Source: Polyodon spathula
Lineage: Eukaryota > Chordata > Actinopteri > Acipenseriformes > Polyodontidae
NCBI RefSeq assembly: GCF_017654505.1
Contig: NC_054555.1
Span: forward strand, 2,262,335-2,326,334
Reading direction: 5' to 3'
Length of the DNA stretch: 64,000 nucleotides
The notes beneath the pieces were generated by a model. The model searched no databases. It was not told the origin of the DNA and saw nothing but the letters and a program-made list of their open reading frames with translations. Every line of letters begins with the position of its first letter. Position 1 is the stretch's first letter. The position numbers and the translations under genes are program-made. Of the stretch, positions 14,301 through 27,400 are shown in pieces.

Positions 14301-17300
14301 AAGTCCAAATCAAGCTCACTGCACCTATTCTGACTAGCAGGGAGCTAGCATTGGTCCTTTTGTTACAAACAACACAAAAAAAAACATACAGTACGGTAGT
14401 CCCTTATAAAGGTATGTAAGTAAGTTTTCCCCATACTTACACTGTGCATTCACCATGCTTTACAGTACCATGGGCAATGGGATACCATGTTTTTACTGTA
14501 ATACTTTACCGTGCTTGGCTGTGCTTTACCATGCTTGAACTATGAGTTAACACATTTGCTGTGCTTTTGTAATAAACCATAGCATGCAAAACAAGTACCA
14601 TATCACCTGAACTAAAAGGACTGTTCTGGTTACCAAGGTTACCACTGGGCTGCACGACTTCTATGATCTATTGAAAAAAACAAGTGTGAAAAAGAAATGT
14701 TTGTTCTTAAAATCCAATATGGAGAACAAAGTGTTCACAAAAAAGGAAAGAGTTACCCCTTACAAATTGGATTAACCCAATTGTGCCATCACACACAAGG
14801 AATAGGCCAGACAGCATGCAAATAAATATCACACACACACACACACACAAACACATTTCAAGTTGACCAGCCCTTTCAATTGCAAAACCTAATTACCTGT
14901 GTCAATTAAAGTGGGATGGACATCCTTTTAATTATTCAAGTGTCGTATCGAAATCAATAACCCCACTGGGGCAGCCTCGACTGGGCTATAGTTATTAAAA
15001 GGATCATTAGTGTGTGGCACCTGCAGAGGCTGATAAACTGGGTGAGCGATCGGTTGATCCATTGGCAGAGATTGGTATAGAGGGATTTGAGTGGAGGGGG
15101 TGGAGGGTAAACAGAAGGTCCCGCTCTGCTGGGAGATGTTTTGATAGGTGGAATCAATTTGGGATTTGGGATACAATGACTCTCAAAGGTCACTCGGGTC
15201 TTCTCAGCTCAAGGTTAACACTCTGGCTGCCGGTAATGTAATGTAGTTAGGCTAGGTGTCCACTATTGGCTTGATATGTCAACTGGGAAAGGGCCCCTCC
15301 TGCCCCTGTATCATTTTTTAAATTGGAACTGCAAACCCCCCTGTGATCTGCAGGGGATACAAGTATTCTTTTGAAGTTAGTAACGTGCCCACCGAGGTCT
15401 GTCGTGTCTGAAATAAAACGACGCCTGCACAGTACATGCACAGAAAGAAGCAGTTCCCGCAGAGCTGTGTTAGCCACTTAATAAACTAAATGAACTACTG
15501 CACAATTGCACCTATGTGAAGTACAGCTAAGCTGCGGCAAGCATGTTCCCTTTGGGAGTGGATTATATTGAAGTAACTCTAGTGGGGTGATGCTGAATCG
15601 CTCGGGTTGATTTGCACAGAAGTTGCACGTCGGGAGGAAGCGGAGGCAGAGGGCGGCAGCGTTGCTGACCGCTCTATATTTGATACTGACCCTTGAGCAG
15701 TCACCGCTGCCCTTGCAGTTTGAACAAGGAACTGAACCCGACCAGTACATTGAAACGGACACAGAAGAAGAATGGGGCTCTGTAAGCAGCATTGTGCAAA
15801 GAGACATCCAGCACGACACCTATCTTCTGAAGCCAGGCCTGACTGAACCAACCCCCCCCCCTCCGACAAGCACACAAATTCAATTGACAAACGACAGGAT
15901 TCATTAGAGGCCTGATGTGTGTTCTGTGGCTAATTCATCAGCCCATTGTTCAACCTCCCTGTCGGGGTGTCGTGCCTGGAGTTAATGAAATCTCTAATTA
16001 CATCTGGATAGACAGATGCTGTGGGTCCCTGGTCTTTATGATTTACCTGCCCCCCACTCCCCACAGAAAGATAGGTACAAAAGCACAGAGGTAGAAAGAT
16101 AGGTACAAAAGCAGAGACACACACTTAGAAAGATAGGTACAAAAGCACAGACACATACATAGAAAGACAGGTACAGAAGCACAGACACACACATAGAAAG
16201 ATAGGTACAAAAGCACAGACACACACATAGAAAGATAGGTACAAAAGCACAGACACACACATAGAAAGATAAGTACAAAAGCAGAGACACACACTTAGAA
16301 AGATAGGTACAAAAGCAGAGACACACACATGGAAAGATAGGTACAAAAGCACAGACACACACATGGAAAGATAGGTACAAAAGCAGAGACACACACATAG
16401 AAAGATAGGTACAAAAGCAGAGACACACACATAGAAAGATAGGTACAAAAGCACAGACACACACATAGAAAGATAGGTACAAAAGCACAGACACACACAT
16501 AGAAAGATAGGTACAAAAGCAGAGACACATGGCCACAAAACTCATCAAATAGATTCACTCTACCTGGGTGTCTTCAGGAATTGGGAAAGTCTTAAAAAGA
16601 GGGTTCAGTTTCATAGTTGGGTCGCCAATGTAAGAGAGAATTTCCCGTGTCGCTGGTGGCCAGGTCTACCCCTACATTAAGACTCCAGGCTTGCTTGTGT
16701 GTTGATTGACACATTTCATAACTGAGCATTTGAGACATTGTGCAGCCATATCAGAGTGTAGCACAAAAGGACCCTGACAAGGTTAATAATCAAAAAGGTC
16801 CCCAGAAGGGAGCAGGGCTGCCCATTGCGCCTGTAATAATTTGTACCTCCAAAATACTTCACATTTACTTTTTAAACATTAATAAAATAATTGCAGCATC
16901 AAAATACATGTTAAATAAAGAAAAATGAAAGGGAGTTACACTTTACTCCTTACACCAAGTTAGTTCCAAAGACTGTTCTGCAGCAGTAGAGTTGGGGTTT
17001 CACAGTGTCTATGTGTGTGTGTGTGTGTGCCCTTCCCAACCCCCAGGTGCCTCTGGCCAAGAGGACGTGGCCTTGTACGTGGGGATCATCTCTGTGGTGC
17101 TGTGCCTCACCCTGCTGCTCATCGTGGTCATCCTGGTGTACCGCCGCAAGAAGGCGGGCCTGGATGCTGACGTGGCAGACTCCTCCATCCTCACCACCGG
17201 CTTCCAGCCCGTGGGAGTCAAGCCCGCCAAACCAGGTGCGTGCCCGGGCACCGACACCCCTCCCTGCACTGCAAAACACAGCACCCTCAGCAAAACAAGC

Positions 17301-20300
17301 AAACCCTGCCATAGTAAACGTCTCCTTTTGTGTGTGTATACAACATGTGTTTTTGTATGTTTGTCTGTGGTTGTGTGTGTGTGTGTGTGTGTGTGTCCAT
17401 ACTCCATGTGTCTGTATTTGTGTGTGGTCTAACATACTTTAATAGAAATTGAAAATATCTGCAAAATGAGAGCTAAAATATGACAGTAGTCTATAAGAAC
17501 ATTCTGTGCCACTGTGTACCATTTTAACCCTTCCCTAGCCAGCTGCTCAGAGATCCCTTTTGAAGGTAGGGAGAGGGGGAGTTGTGGGGATCCTTTTGCA
17601 AGGGTGGGGGTTGGGGTGCATATCTAGCCGTTTACCTGCAAAGCATTTGGAGATTTTCACGGAGACCTATCTGTTTTTGTTCTAATAGAGAACTCCCATT
17701 TGCTTACCATCCAGCCCGACCTCACTACCACCACCACCAGCTACCAGGGCAGCCTGCAGACTCGGCACAATGCCACCGGCAAGCTCCTGGTGTCCAATGG
17801 GCCTCTGCTAGACCCGCTGCCGGACGGGCGGCACACCCTGCACAACGGCAAACTGACACCCGACCCCGCCAACTTCATGACCAGGCTCTCCACGCAGAGC
17901 TACTTCAAAACCATGCCCAGGGACATGGCCAACACCTCATACGGCACCTTCAACTTCCTGGGAGGGAGGCTGACCATTCCCAGCACAGGTGAGAGCCTTG
18001 GGAAACCCCCTCAGCGAGGGTGTGCTTCAGAGATTCTCCGCGTTCAGAAAACGTTTTTTGTGTTTCCTTTTTTGAAGAGTTGAACAAAGTTAAAGGTAAT
18101 CTGGTCGTGTTTCTTTATAGGTCAGCCTTTTAAATGAGCTAATTGTAAGTGCCTTATTACAAAATAGTGTGCGACAGTCAAAAGGTATATCCCCTTCTGT
18201 TGCGATGTTTTAATTACATTTTTTTTTTGAAAATTTTAAAACAGTTTGTGTGAAATCTGTGGAGTTTGAGAAGTTTTTTTTGAAGACAAAACATTATGAT
18301 TTATAAAATAAATATATAGATATGAAACTTGACATGGTACCTTTAAACATGCAATGATATATACACAGTAGCCATTTTGTGGTGACATTAGACCTTTATT
18401 CATAAGGAGATGAAGCAACTTGAGGACAGACTTTCTTTAAGCTTTTGGAAATGATAGTTGAGTTGCCTTGTATTAATATCTTCAGAGAGATGATTGCTGC
18501 AGTAAGCTGCTCGGGTGTGTGTGGCAGGGATGTGCTGCGTGTCGCTGTCTCTCTTGGGAGCCTCCTCCTGCAGTCCTGTGATCTATAAGGATTTGATGTC
18601 AGGGTTGAAGCTGATAAAAACAGATTATCTCTAAGAGGAGAGGAGGCTGAGATTGCATCTCTGAAGTGGCTGGAATGTTCTTTATCTGCCTCAAATCGGA
18701 CAAAAGTTCATCAGTCAGGAAGAATTCTTCGTTTTTTTTTTCCTTCCTTTAGAGGCTGATTAATTCCAGCGGCACTGTGTTTTGTAATCTCAAAGCTTTT
18801 CCTTGTCTTGGTAACATTTAATGTCCATCATCGTTGGGCAGTAAAATCACCTTTAAGCCAGGTTTTCAGTCTTGCACATCAACTTGTTTGCAGTTTTATG
18901 CAATAACCTCTGGCACTTTGCCTGTAACTCCAATCAGTCCCATGAAAGAAGGAAGGGATGGTACAGGTATGGGTACAGCACATGCTTCCTCAGAATAAAA
19001 TGGCTTTCTCAGCACCTCTGATTGAATTATTCTGCTGACCCGTACTCACTGCTGCTGTTTGTTGTCTTCCTTTGCAGGAATCAGCCTCCTCGTTCCTCCA
19101 GAGGCTATTCCCAGAGGGAAGATCTACGAGGTCTACCTCACCATCCAGAAGAAGGAAGACATCAGGTATGTTTCTTTTCTGTGCTCCCCTTTCTCACGCT
19201 GCGTGTGGATCTACCTTCCTGATAGAGCTGTGTGAACCAATTACTCGAATGTTCGGATCCGTCTCGCCAGAGAAACCCAGTGCTGACAGTCAGGTGAGTG
19301 TCCTGTCAAAGTGAAACAAGTGAAGAAACAGCTGCTCAGATTTGTGGTGCACTGCTGCTATTCTTAAACTCCGTGGAGAACAGCAACCCACACAAACCTG
19401 ATCGGCTGTTTCTTGGGTTGTTTCACTCGGAATGGTAAAGTAGCCAGATCGACCCCAATGACCCTCACCTGTGGAGAGCTCAATACGAGTAATGGAATAA
19501 TCTGTTTATGTAGCTCTGCCTACTAATGGGACCGAGTAGTACACCAAAGCAGGCTCCTCCACAGAACAGCATAATTGTCTGCAAACCCCCATTGTGGAGA
19601 ATATTCTGAGAACCAACAAGTGTGTACAGTACAGGCAGAACAATAAATTGCAGCAGATTTATAGAAAGCCTTTCAATCACTCTCATCTCCCAGCCTTTCA
19701 ACCACTCTCATCTGAACCAGACGGTTCATTTGATGGAGAAGAGTGAAGAAGATGCTTAAGCTTTTGAGTTAGAATTTTGAGATGTGTAAGCTTTTGAGTT
19801 AGAATAATATGCAGTGACTTTTTGAGAAGCTCCATAGTCCATCAAAAATTAAAAGGATGTAACCCCTTAGTTGTAGTCCAGATTTCAAATACTGTACAGG
19901 TCTTGCCTGTATGTAACATAGTACAGTACTTCACATGTAACAGATCACCGATTACCTTGCAGCACCTGGTATAACGAGAGATATAGACCTCGAGGCCAGT
20001 TTAAAATAAGATACAAAGCTTGCAAAAATGAGTCTGGCTCCATTCAATCATCTGCACCTGTTGGTTATCGTGTGATAGTCCAGGAATGGAGGAATGTGGT
20101 TGTGGATTATGGAAGTCTGTTGCTTTCCTGGTCATTGGCATGTGCTCTTTGTCGTTTCCCACTTGAGGTTATCTCTAGCTGGCTGCCAGACCCTCCTGTC
20201 CCCCATCGTGAGCTGTGGGCCTCCTGGGGTAGTGCTGACTAAGCCTGTTATACTCAGTATGGACCATTGCGCAGAGGCCAGCCCTGACAGCTGGGCCATG

Positions 20301-21049
20301 AAGCTGAAGAAGCAGTCTTACGAGGGCACCTGGGAGGTAAGCAGCTGGATTGTAATACATTAATACATAAACTGTATAGCGAGCCAGGTTGATTGTTGTT
20401 TGGTTGTTAGATAGACAGACAGACACTGACAGATAGACAGACAAATACTACTTTGTCATCTATTTATCTATCTATGTTTAACGTTAATTCTAGAGTGATC
20501 CTGTTAATTCCAGTTTTAGATCATAAAATTTTAGCAGCATCATTTTAGCATTACCTAAATGCGGGCTGGGTAATCTTGACCTTAGCAAACTTCTGCCTTT
20601 TAACATATCTAGCATGTTAGATATGCAAGAAAGTACATAGTTATATATAACCACGGATATAAATATCCCTTAAAATAACTCCAGGAACAAAATAAACAAG
20701 ACTGACCTCATAATTCAACTATTACAAGAAAATGGCTTGTTGCTTTGGCTCAGTTCAACAAAAAAAAAAAACACCTGATTAATTGGATATAAAAGCAGTG
20801 AAATGGGACAGCTGCTCACAGGTCAGCAAAACACAAAAGGAGCCGTCTGGCTTTAATTAGCTAACGAGCACGCTGTCACAGTGAAGGGGGAGGCCTCAGC
20901 CGCAGGCCTGCGGACCCCCTCGCACTGCAAGCTCTAGTCCATTAAGCTGTCAGTGAATCGTTTTAATGCACCAGTATAAAGATCTGGAGCGCGGCTCAGC
21001 TGAATGAAACAGCAAAGCCTTTCAAACAGAACCACACTTACTGTGCTGT

Positions 21050-21093
<44 letters not shown>

Positions 21094-21275
21094 CAATTGA
21101 ACTGCAATCACAAGGGATGAATTGCTTTAAGGATGCTCTGGGATCTTTCGCGGGGTCAAGCAAAGTCACGAACGCCTTTTCTTCTCTACGCCTATCCCCG
21201 AAATCAATATATTGTGCACTACTTTTAGACACGTCTGAGGTTAATATGCATTATGCATTGCTGTGATTTCTCATA

Positions 21276-21342
<67 letters not shown>

Positions 21343-24300
21343 ATATATCCAGATATGATATAAGCAGATACAGATAGACTTCCAAATACAGGTACACAGT
21401 GACTTTGTTAAATGTTGTAAATTGTATTGACAGTGTAACTTCATGCAGTTAATGTACCTGTAAAAAAAAAATAAAAAAACTATAAGAAAACAGAGAATTG
21501 TAGCTGAGCAGTCTGTCTTCTTGACTCTTACCTCTAATGATTGTATCCATGAAAAGCAGCAGGTGCCAGAAGTCTCTGACACAGCGGCTATGAGCTGACC
21601 TGATTGGATTGCAATATAAGAAAACAAGATATGAGAAACAGCAAGCTGAGCCGAGCCCCAGTCTGATGAGCTGTAGGGATACTGGCTGTCAGTCACAGTG
21701 ACGAGAGACAGCAAAGCAACTCCAATCAAGCTGGAAGGAATGGGTAGAAATCAAGTGTTACACAGTAGGCTTTCAAGCTGTGAGCTGTGTTAATATAGAA
21801 GCCCCATCATTGCATATACTGGAGCACATCCAGGGATTTCTTTAAATACAAGATGCACCTGCTCTTTATAGCTTTACACGGTGAGAAAGAGAGACTAACA
21901 AGAAACTTTGGGAGAGTACCCACCCTAAATACAATTGTCTTTCAAAACTCTGATTCAATTGCCGGATGCATGCGTTCTTTAGAAATGCACAAGTTTGCAT
22001 TCTGTTGGATCTTCTCCTTGTCATCCATATGTCTTCCTCTGCTTCCTTCTACAGTAACATTTGAAATCGGAGCCAGACCTTACTCTAAAATAATGTACCG
22101 CACTGTTCGAGTGTTGTTGTCTATATGCAGTATTAACGTGCAACACATGGTTTAAACTCCATGGTGCTGAATTTTCAACTCTGGCAACAAGTTACCAATT
22201 ACACACACATACACACGTGTCTTAACAGATGTGGCATAGCCAAGAGCACAGAAATCTCAAAATCAACTTGTTTGTTTTGTGTTCCCTCTTCATCAATCAG
22301 AATGCTGGAGTTCTGACTCCGGAAGATTTCTAGAGAATGTTAGGGGACTTGTTCTAATGAGCATATGCTTGTTTACTAATTAGTTTGTTCATTAGAGAAC
22401 ATTTGTCCTGATCCTGCAATATTTCTGCAGGGTTACACTGAGATGGCATGCTTGTGTGCAATGAAACAAGTGCTGTGGAATGGTACAAAAGAGCAACGTG
22501 GTCAAGCTGCCCGCTGTGAAATGTGGTTACAGTGCAGTTTACTGCAGCTACATTGTGGTCACAGTACAGTTCATCTTCAGCCTAAAACAGCACAATCACT
22601 TTGCAGCACTGTGCTGCGTTGCACGGCTTAAACGAGAATAAAATAATCTTTGGATATATAGAGATTAAACTCATTCTACACCCACACAAAACACACAGGA
22701 TGGAAACATGCTACCCTATGGAGTGGATTACTCTGGATTGGCTGCGTAACCTCACAGGCTGCAAAGCGGGGATTTCTTTTTCTTTTAAGGAATTTCTCCT
22801 GCTGTTTTGTAAGCAAAATCAAAAACAGCCATTTTTTTATTGTTAGCTGTCCTTGTGTTATTAGCGTGACTACAGCTGTATATTTACACTGGGGCAGGAG
22901 CCACAGATGAGACCCGCCCTCTTTTTTTGTGTTGCAGGATATTCTGCAGGTGGGGGAGGAGCTTCCCTCTGACCCCTACTACTGCCAGCTGGAGGCAGAG
23001 TCATGCCGCATCTTCACGGAGCAGCTGGGCCGCTTCACGCTGGTGGGGGAGTCGCTCAGCATGGCAGCCGCCAAGAGGCTGAAGCTGGTCCTGTTCGCCC
23101 CCGTGTGCTGCACCACTCTGGAGTACAGCATCAGGGTCTACTGCATGGACGACACCCAGGACGTGCTCAAGGTGATCCCCCTTACAGGGTGTTTGGTTAA
23201 GGCTTGATTATTTTACTTTGATTTATTTGTTCATTTGAAGTTCTCGGGCTTTGGTCGTGAATTAACGGTTAATCGATATGCAATCGGGAAATGTTACCAT
23301 ATGAAGAACAACATCAGTTTTATTCCAAATCTTACTATCCAGCCTGCCTTAAATCTTTATGTGTAATATGAGGACAACATTTCAATGGCAGCCTGATGGT
23401 GTATACATACAGACACCCCTATTTTCTAGTGACCATTGACATGGAACTGAACTTCAATAAATGGGTCATTTGATATTTAAGTAATGACCTGTTTAGCCAC
23501 ATAAAATAAAGTGTGACTGTTAGTTTGGAGGGATGACTTGTTTTGCAATCTCAGTTATAAAAACACTAAGGTAAAAACCTGTGCTTGGTCTTGATGGGTT
23601 GACTGTGGAGGTTCTGTTGTACTTGGAGTGTTTTGTACAGGTTCAAACACCTGTCCAGATGGGGATTGAGATCTGCTGTGTTTTTAAATGTAAATATGTC
23701 TAAAAGTTACACTTGTGGAAGCATAAAGGGCCAAAAGGGTTTCAACAAAATGTCAACGGCCTGCCATACATAAAACTTCTCCAATAGCCTTTTAGCGATC
23801 TGTGTTTTGTAATTATTTTCAGTCTGGTTGAGTGGGTGGATGTGGGGGTTGTGATTAGGAGTCCAACGGCATGGACCTACAGAAGGTAAATAATTCCTGT
23901 TTCATGTGTTCACGTAGGAAGACTTGTATTGTTTCTGGGAATGCTCGGTAATTTTTCAGCTGATAATAGAAGAATAATGTGAGCATGCATTCTCAGTCCT
24001 GGCTTGCCTCTGTGCCCACTTGATGTTGGCACACACGCTGAGCCGGAGGTGCCTTTCTAGAGAGTCTGAAAAGCTCTCCTTTTGAAGATTCAATGGTTGC
24101 AGCAGCCTTTTCACTCAAAAGCCAAGCGCAATGGGGTTGTGAGGCACTTGGTATGCAGAGAGCCATTCATGCCAGCAAATTAAAACCTCCATATCAAATT
24201 AATTTGGCACTTTACTTATCAATGTAAAAAAGTGACAAAGAAAGTTGAATACCGCACTATGATTGTGTGGAAATCAGGTTATTGACAAATGAATTGACCA

Positions 24301-24401
24301 ACTTCGAAAATTGTGGAATAAAAGCCACATAGAGAAAAGGGTACTGAACTAGTTTTTTGAATAATAAAAAAACTTATTACCTTTTTTTTTTGAATAATTG
24401 G

Positions 24402-24488
<87 letters not shown>

Positions 24489-27400
24489 TGTGCTTTTACT
24501 CATATCTACTTCCAATGAGCAATCAAGGGTCTACTTAGAGGTGCAAACAACAATGTATTCCCTTATCGAATATAGGACAGAAATGATCAATAATAATCCA
24601 GGCAATTAAAACATTTATTTAAAAAGAAAGGGTGTGGACTCTTCACAAAAGCCCTCAGACACAATAGCCCTCGGACACATTATTATACTGTACATAAAGA
24701 AAACTTTGTTCATAAAAGCAAGAAAAGTTTTTCATTAGATTCTGACATTATTGCAAAGCAAATGCAAAGGAAGAGTCCAGCAATGCTCAATGAAAGCCCA
24801 TGTTACTGGGTAGTTAGATGAGGAGTGAGGCTCCAAATGTTTAAGTAATCGGTACACTTTTCTAAATCTCTGCAAGGTAGAGCTGCTTTCAAAACCTAGC
24901 ACATCATTTCTCTCTTTTACAGCTCAATTCAATCACACTGTCTGACACAGGAGGACATGTTATCCAAACACACCACTGCATTCATCCAAAAAGCAATCTT
25001 TATTGAAAAGCATGGAAACTTGCTTCTAGCAAGGAGCAGTGGAGACCAGGTGGGGTCACATCTCAGCTAGGCTCACTGGGTAAATGATGAGTTAAACCCA
25101 AGTGCACTGGAAGTTAACTTCAGTTAGATGTTATGCAGAGCAATCGAAACAGCAGTGCAGTTGACCAGATCTCTCTCCCAGTCTTATGGATTGCTGGCAA
25201 GGCAGAGATGCCTCCTCCATCTAAAAATAAATGTACTTTCCACAAATCATTGTTCCCAACGCTCTCCTTCCCCCGAGGTCAGTCATCTCCGTTTTCAACA
25301 AAACAAAACAGCTTTTACCTGTTAATAACTTGTCTAAAAGGATAGGTAATGGCTTTTCATCAAAGAGTGGGTGAATTACATGGGGGATTAGCAGAGTGCT
25401 CAGAGCCAGTTCCCGAACGCAGGGCTTCTAATTTATTGCATTGTCATTAGGAACGAAGGGAGACCTTTAAAAGTTTAATTAGAAATGAGAAAACACTGGG
25501 AGGAACAGTTGCCATTGTTATTGTTTGAGTATTTACAAGAGCCATGACAAGCAAAGTTTGACTTAACAAAAAATGGAGAACTGGAACTTATAATCTTATT
25601 TATTTGATTTGTTTTGCTTTTTAAATCCTGTGTGCTTCATTTAGCACAAAGCTTTTCTTTAGAATAAAGGAAGGGGCTTCGACTTGGAGACACTGGTAGA
25701 TTAACTATCATGCAGTTACCTTTTTCTAATATTCATTACATGTGCTTAGTATGCAGTTATTTGACCAAATTATAGACATAAGACTTAGTAATATTAAACC
25801 CCAAACATTCACCAGGCGCAGGAGTAGCATTATCATAAACACACAGGGTTGGTCCTGTCATTCACTAATGTTACTGAATGAAGGATGCAGGTTTTCTTCA
25901 AGAGGTAGGGAGAGTTTGACTAGGCTACTGAGCTGTTCAGGAATGCACATGAAGAGATCAATGAATTAAGCTGCCATTACTGCCTGCTGCTCACGTGTCT
26001 ATATAGAAGTGATGGACAGAAGCTTATACTACCAGGTGTTGGATAGATGTCATTCACAGAGTCTCGGGTCTGTTGGTTGGTGACCCTTGAACCGTATACC
26101 ATGGACTGTGGTGCAGTTTTATAAAGCCAGTGAAATGTTGCCTGGGAAGCAGCGTTGCTTGATGGCTGGACTACACTCAAGCTAAGCTGAAACTGTAGAG
26201 GCAACGAGAGTTGTGTAGGGGTGGCCACGGTGGGCCCTTCTACTCCTGGTTTTGTTCCAGACCTGTTCTAAATTTTTAATTGAACCAATGAAAAACCACC
26301 CAGACTCTGAAGTAGTTCATGATCTCATTTGACCTGTTAAACCTGTAGCAGAATGGCCTTCCAGGACCGTGATTGGACACCCCTGCTTTTTATGGGCACC
26401 AGTTGTTGAGCTTCACATCAACAAAACCATACATTTATAGCATAGAATAGGTATACCATTTCACATTTTCTTTTGATCTTTCTGCAGTTAAGGAGAGCTG
26501 TGACTCTAACTGACCTGCAGGCTGCGCTGTGGCAGCAGTATAGTTTCTACAAGCGCCAGTTCCTGAGTAGTTCCTCCCCCTCCCCCCTCCCCCATTTGTC
26601 AGTCACTGTAACCCATCAGGGCAGTCTTTCATCTCCTAATTGAGATGGGCAAATAATAATGTTATTGTCTTTGATAAGCAGCATTTGGGAATCGAGAGCG
26701 TTCAGTCTTTGCATTCTCAATATGCAAAGCTTTTTCAGGGCTGATCTCATGAATATTTCAAGTAGGAACAGCTCTGAGCTTGTTTTACAAGAGGCTGCTG
26801 TGTGGACACACTTTTTGTTTTGTTTGTTTTTCGCTTTCTTTTTGCTCTGCTGGCCTCGGGCATCACATTCGTTCCTCTGTGCAAGTGGAATTTGATCGGG
26901 TCTCCGTCTTTATTTGAGGTCTATTCTGTAAGGTTTTCGTGAATCACATTTTTGTGCAAGGGATTAGAAAGAGGATCAAAATTTGATCTTTTTCAGGATG
27001 AATCTGTGCAGGTGTATACATATAAATACATATTCATTTATACCTGGTTCTGTTTTTTTCAGTAGTGAAACCTATTTTCCAACGCAGAGTAATTTGTCAA
27101 ATAAATAAGTTGAAGTAGTCATTAGTCATCCTATTTGGAACTTTCCACGAATGCAATAACTTTTAATAACTGTTATTAAAGTAAGAACCCAGATTCAATT
27201 CACTGCGCTTCCTGTGCTATTCTTGTAATAGTTTGTGGTCCTGCAGAATCGAGTATTGTTTGCATTAGTCTCTGCTGTTGTAGAGGAGTTGTTTACCTGT
27301 TGTCGAGCAGATGGCCTCACCAACAAAACTAGCAGCCCCACCCCCACCCCCAGTGTGCGTGTCTGGCACTGGCGAGGGAGCTTTGTCCAGGTTCATTCTC

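Larger units (their letters stand above)
20337..22937 (+). other. unc5a intron within ZU5
   Basis: 2.6 kb. Holds a degenerate (GACA/GATA)n stretch (20408-20476), a (CA)n array (21051-21092) and a (TA)n array (21272-21339). No exon seen. Confidence 0.75.

Noticed and set aside
14928..15907. Cluster of open frames on both strands, possibly a gag-like or retroelement remnant
   Set aside because: No reverse transcriptase, protease, zinc knuckle or matching LTR pair was seen; not supportable.
16036..16548. 170-codon minus open frame
   Set aside because: It is the 34-bp minisatellite read in antisense; all three frames are open because of repeat arithmetic.
16950..17442. Open frames of 132 to 161 codons on both strands
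   Set aside because: Shadows of the real membrane exon and flanking TG/CA repeats.
21271..21729. 152-codon minus open frame
   Set aside because: About a quarter of it is the (TA)n array read as Tyr-Ile repeats.
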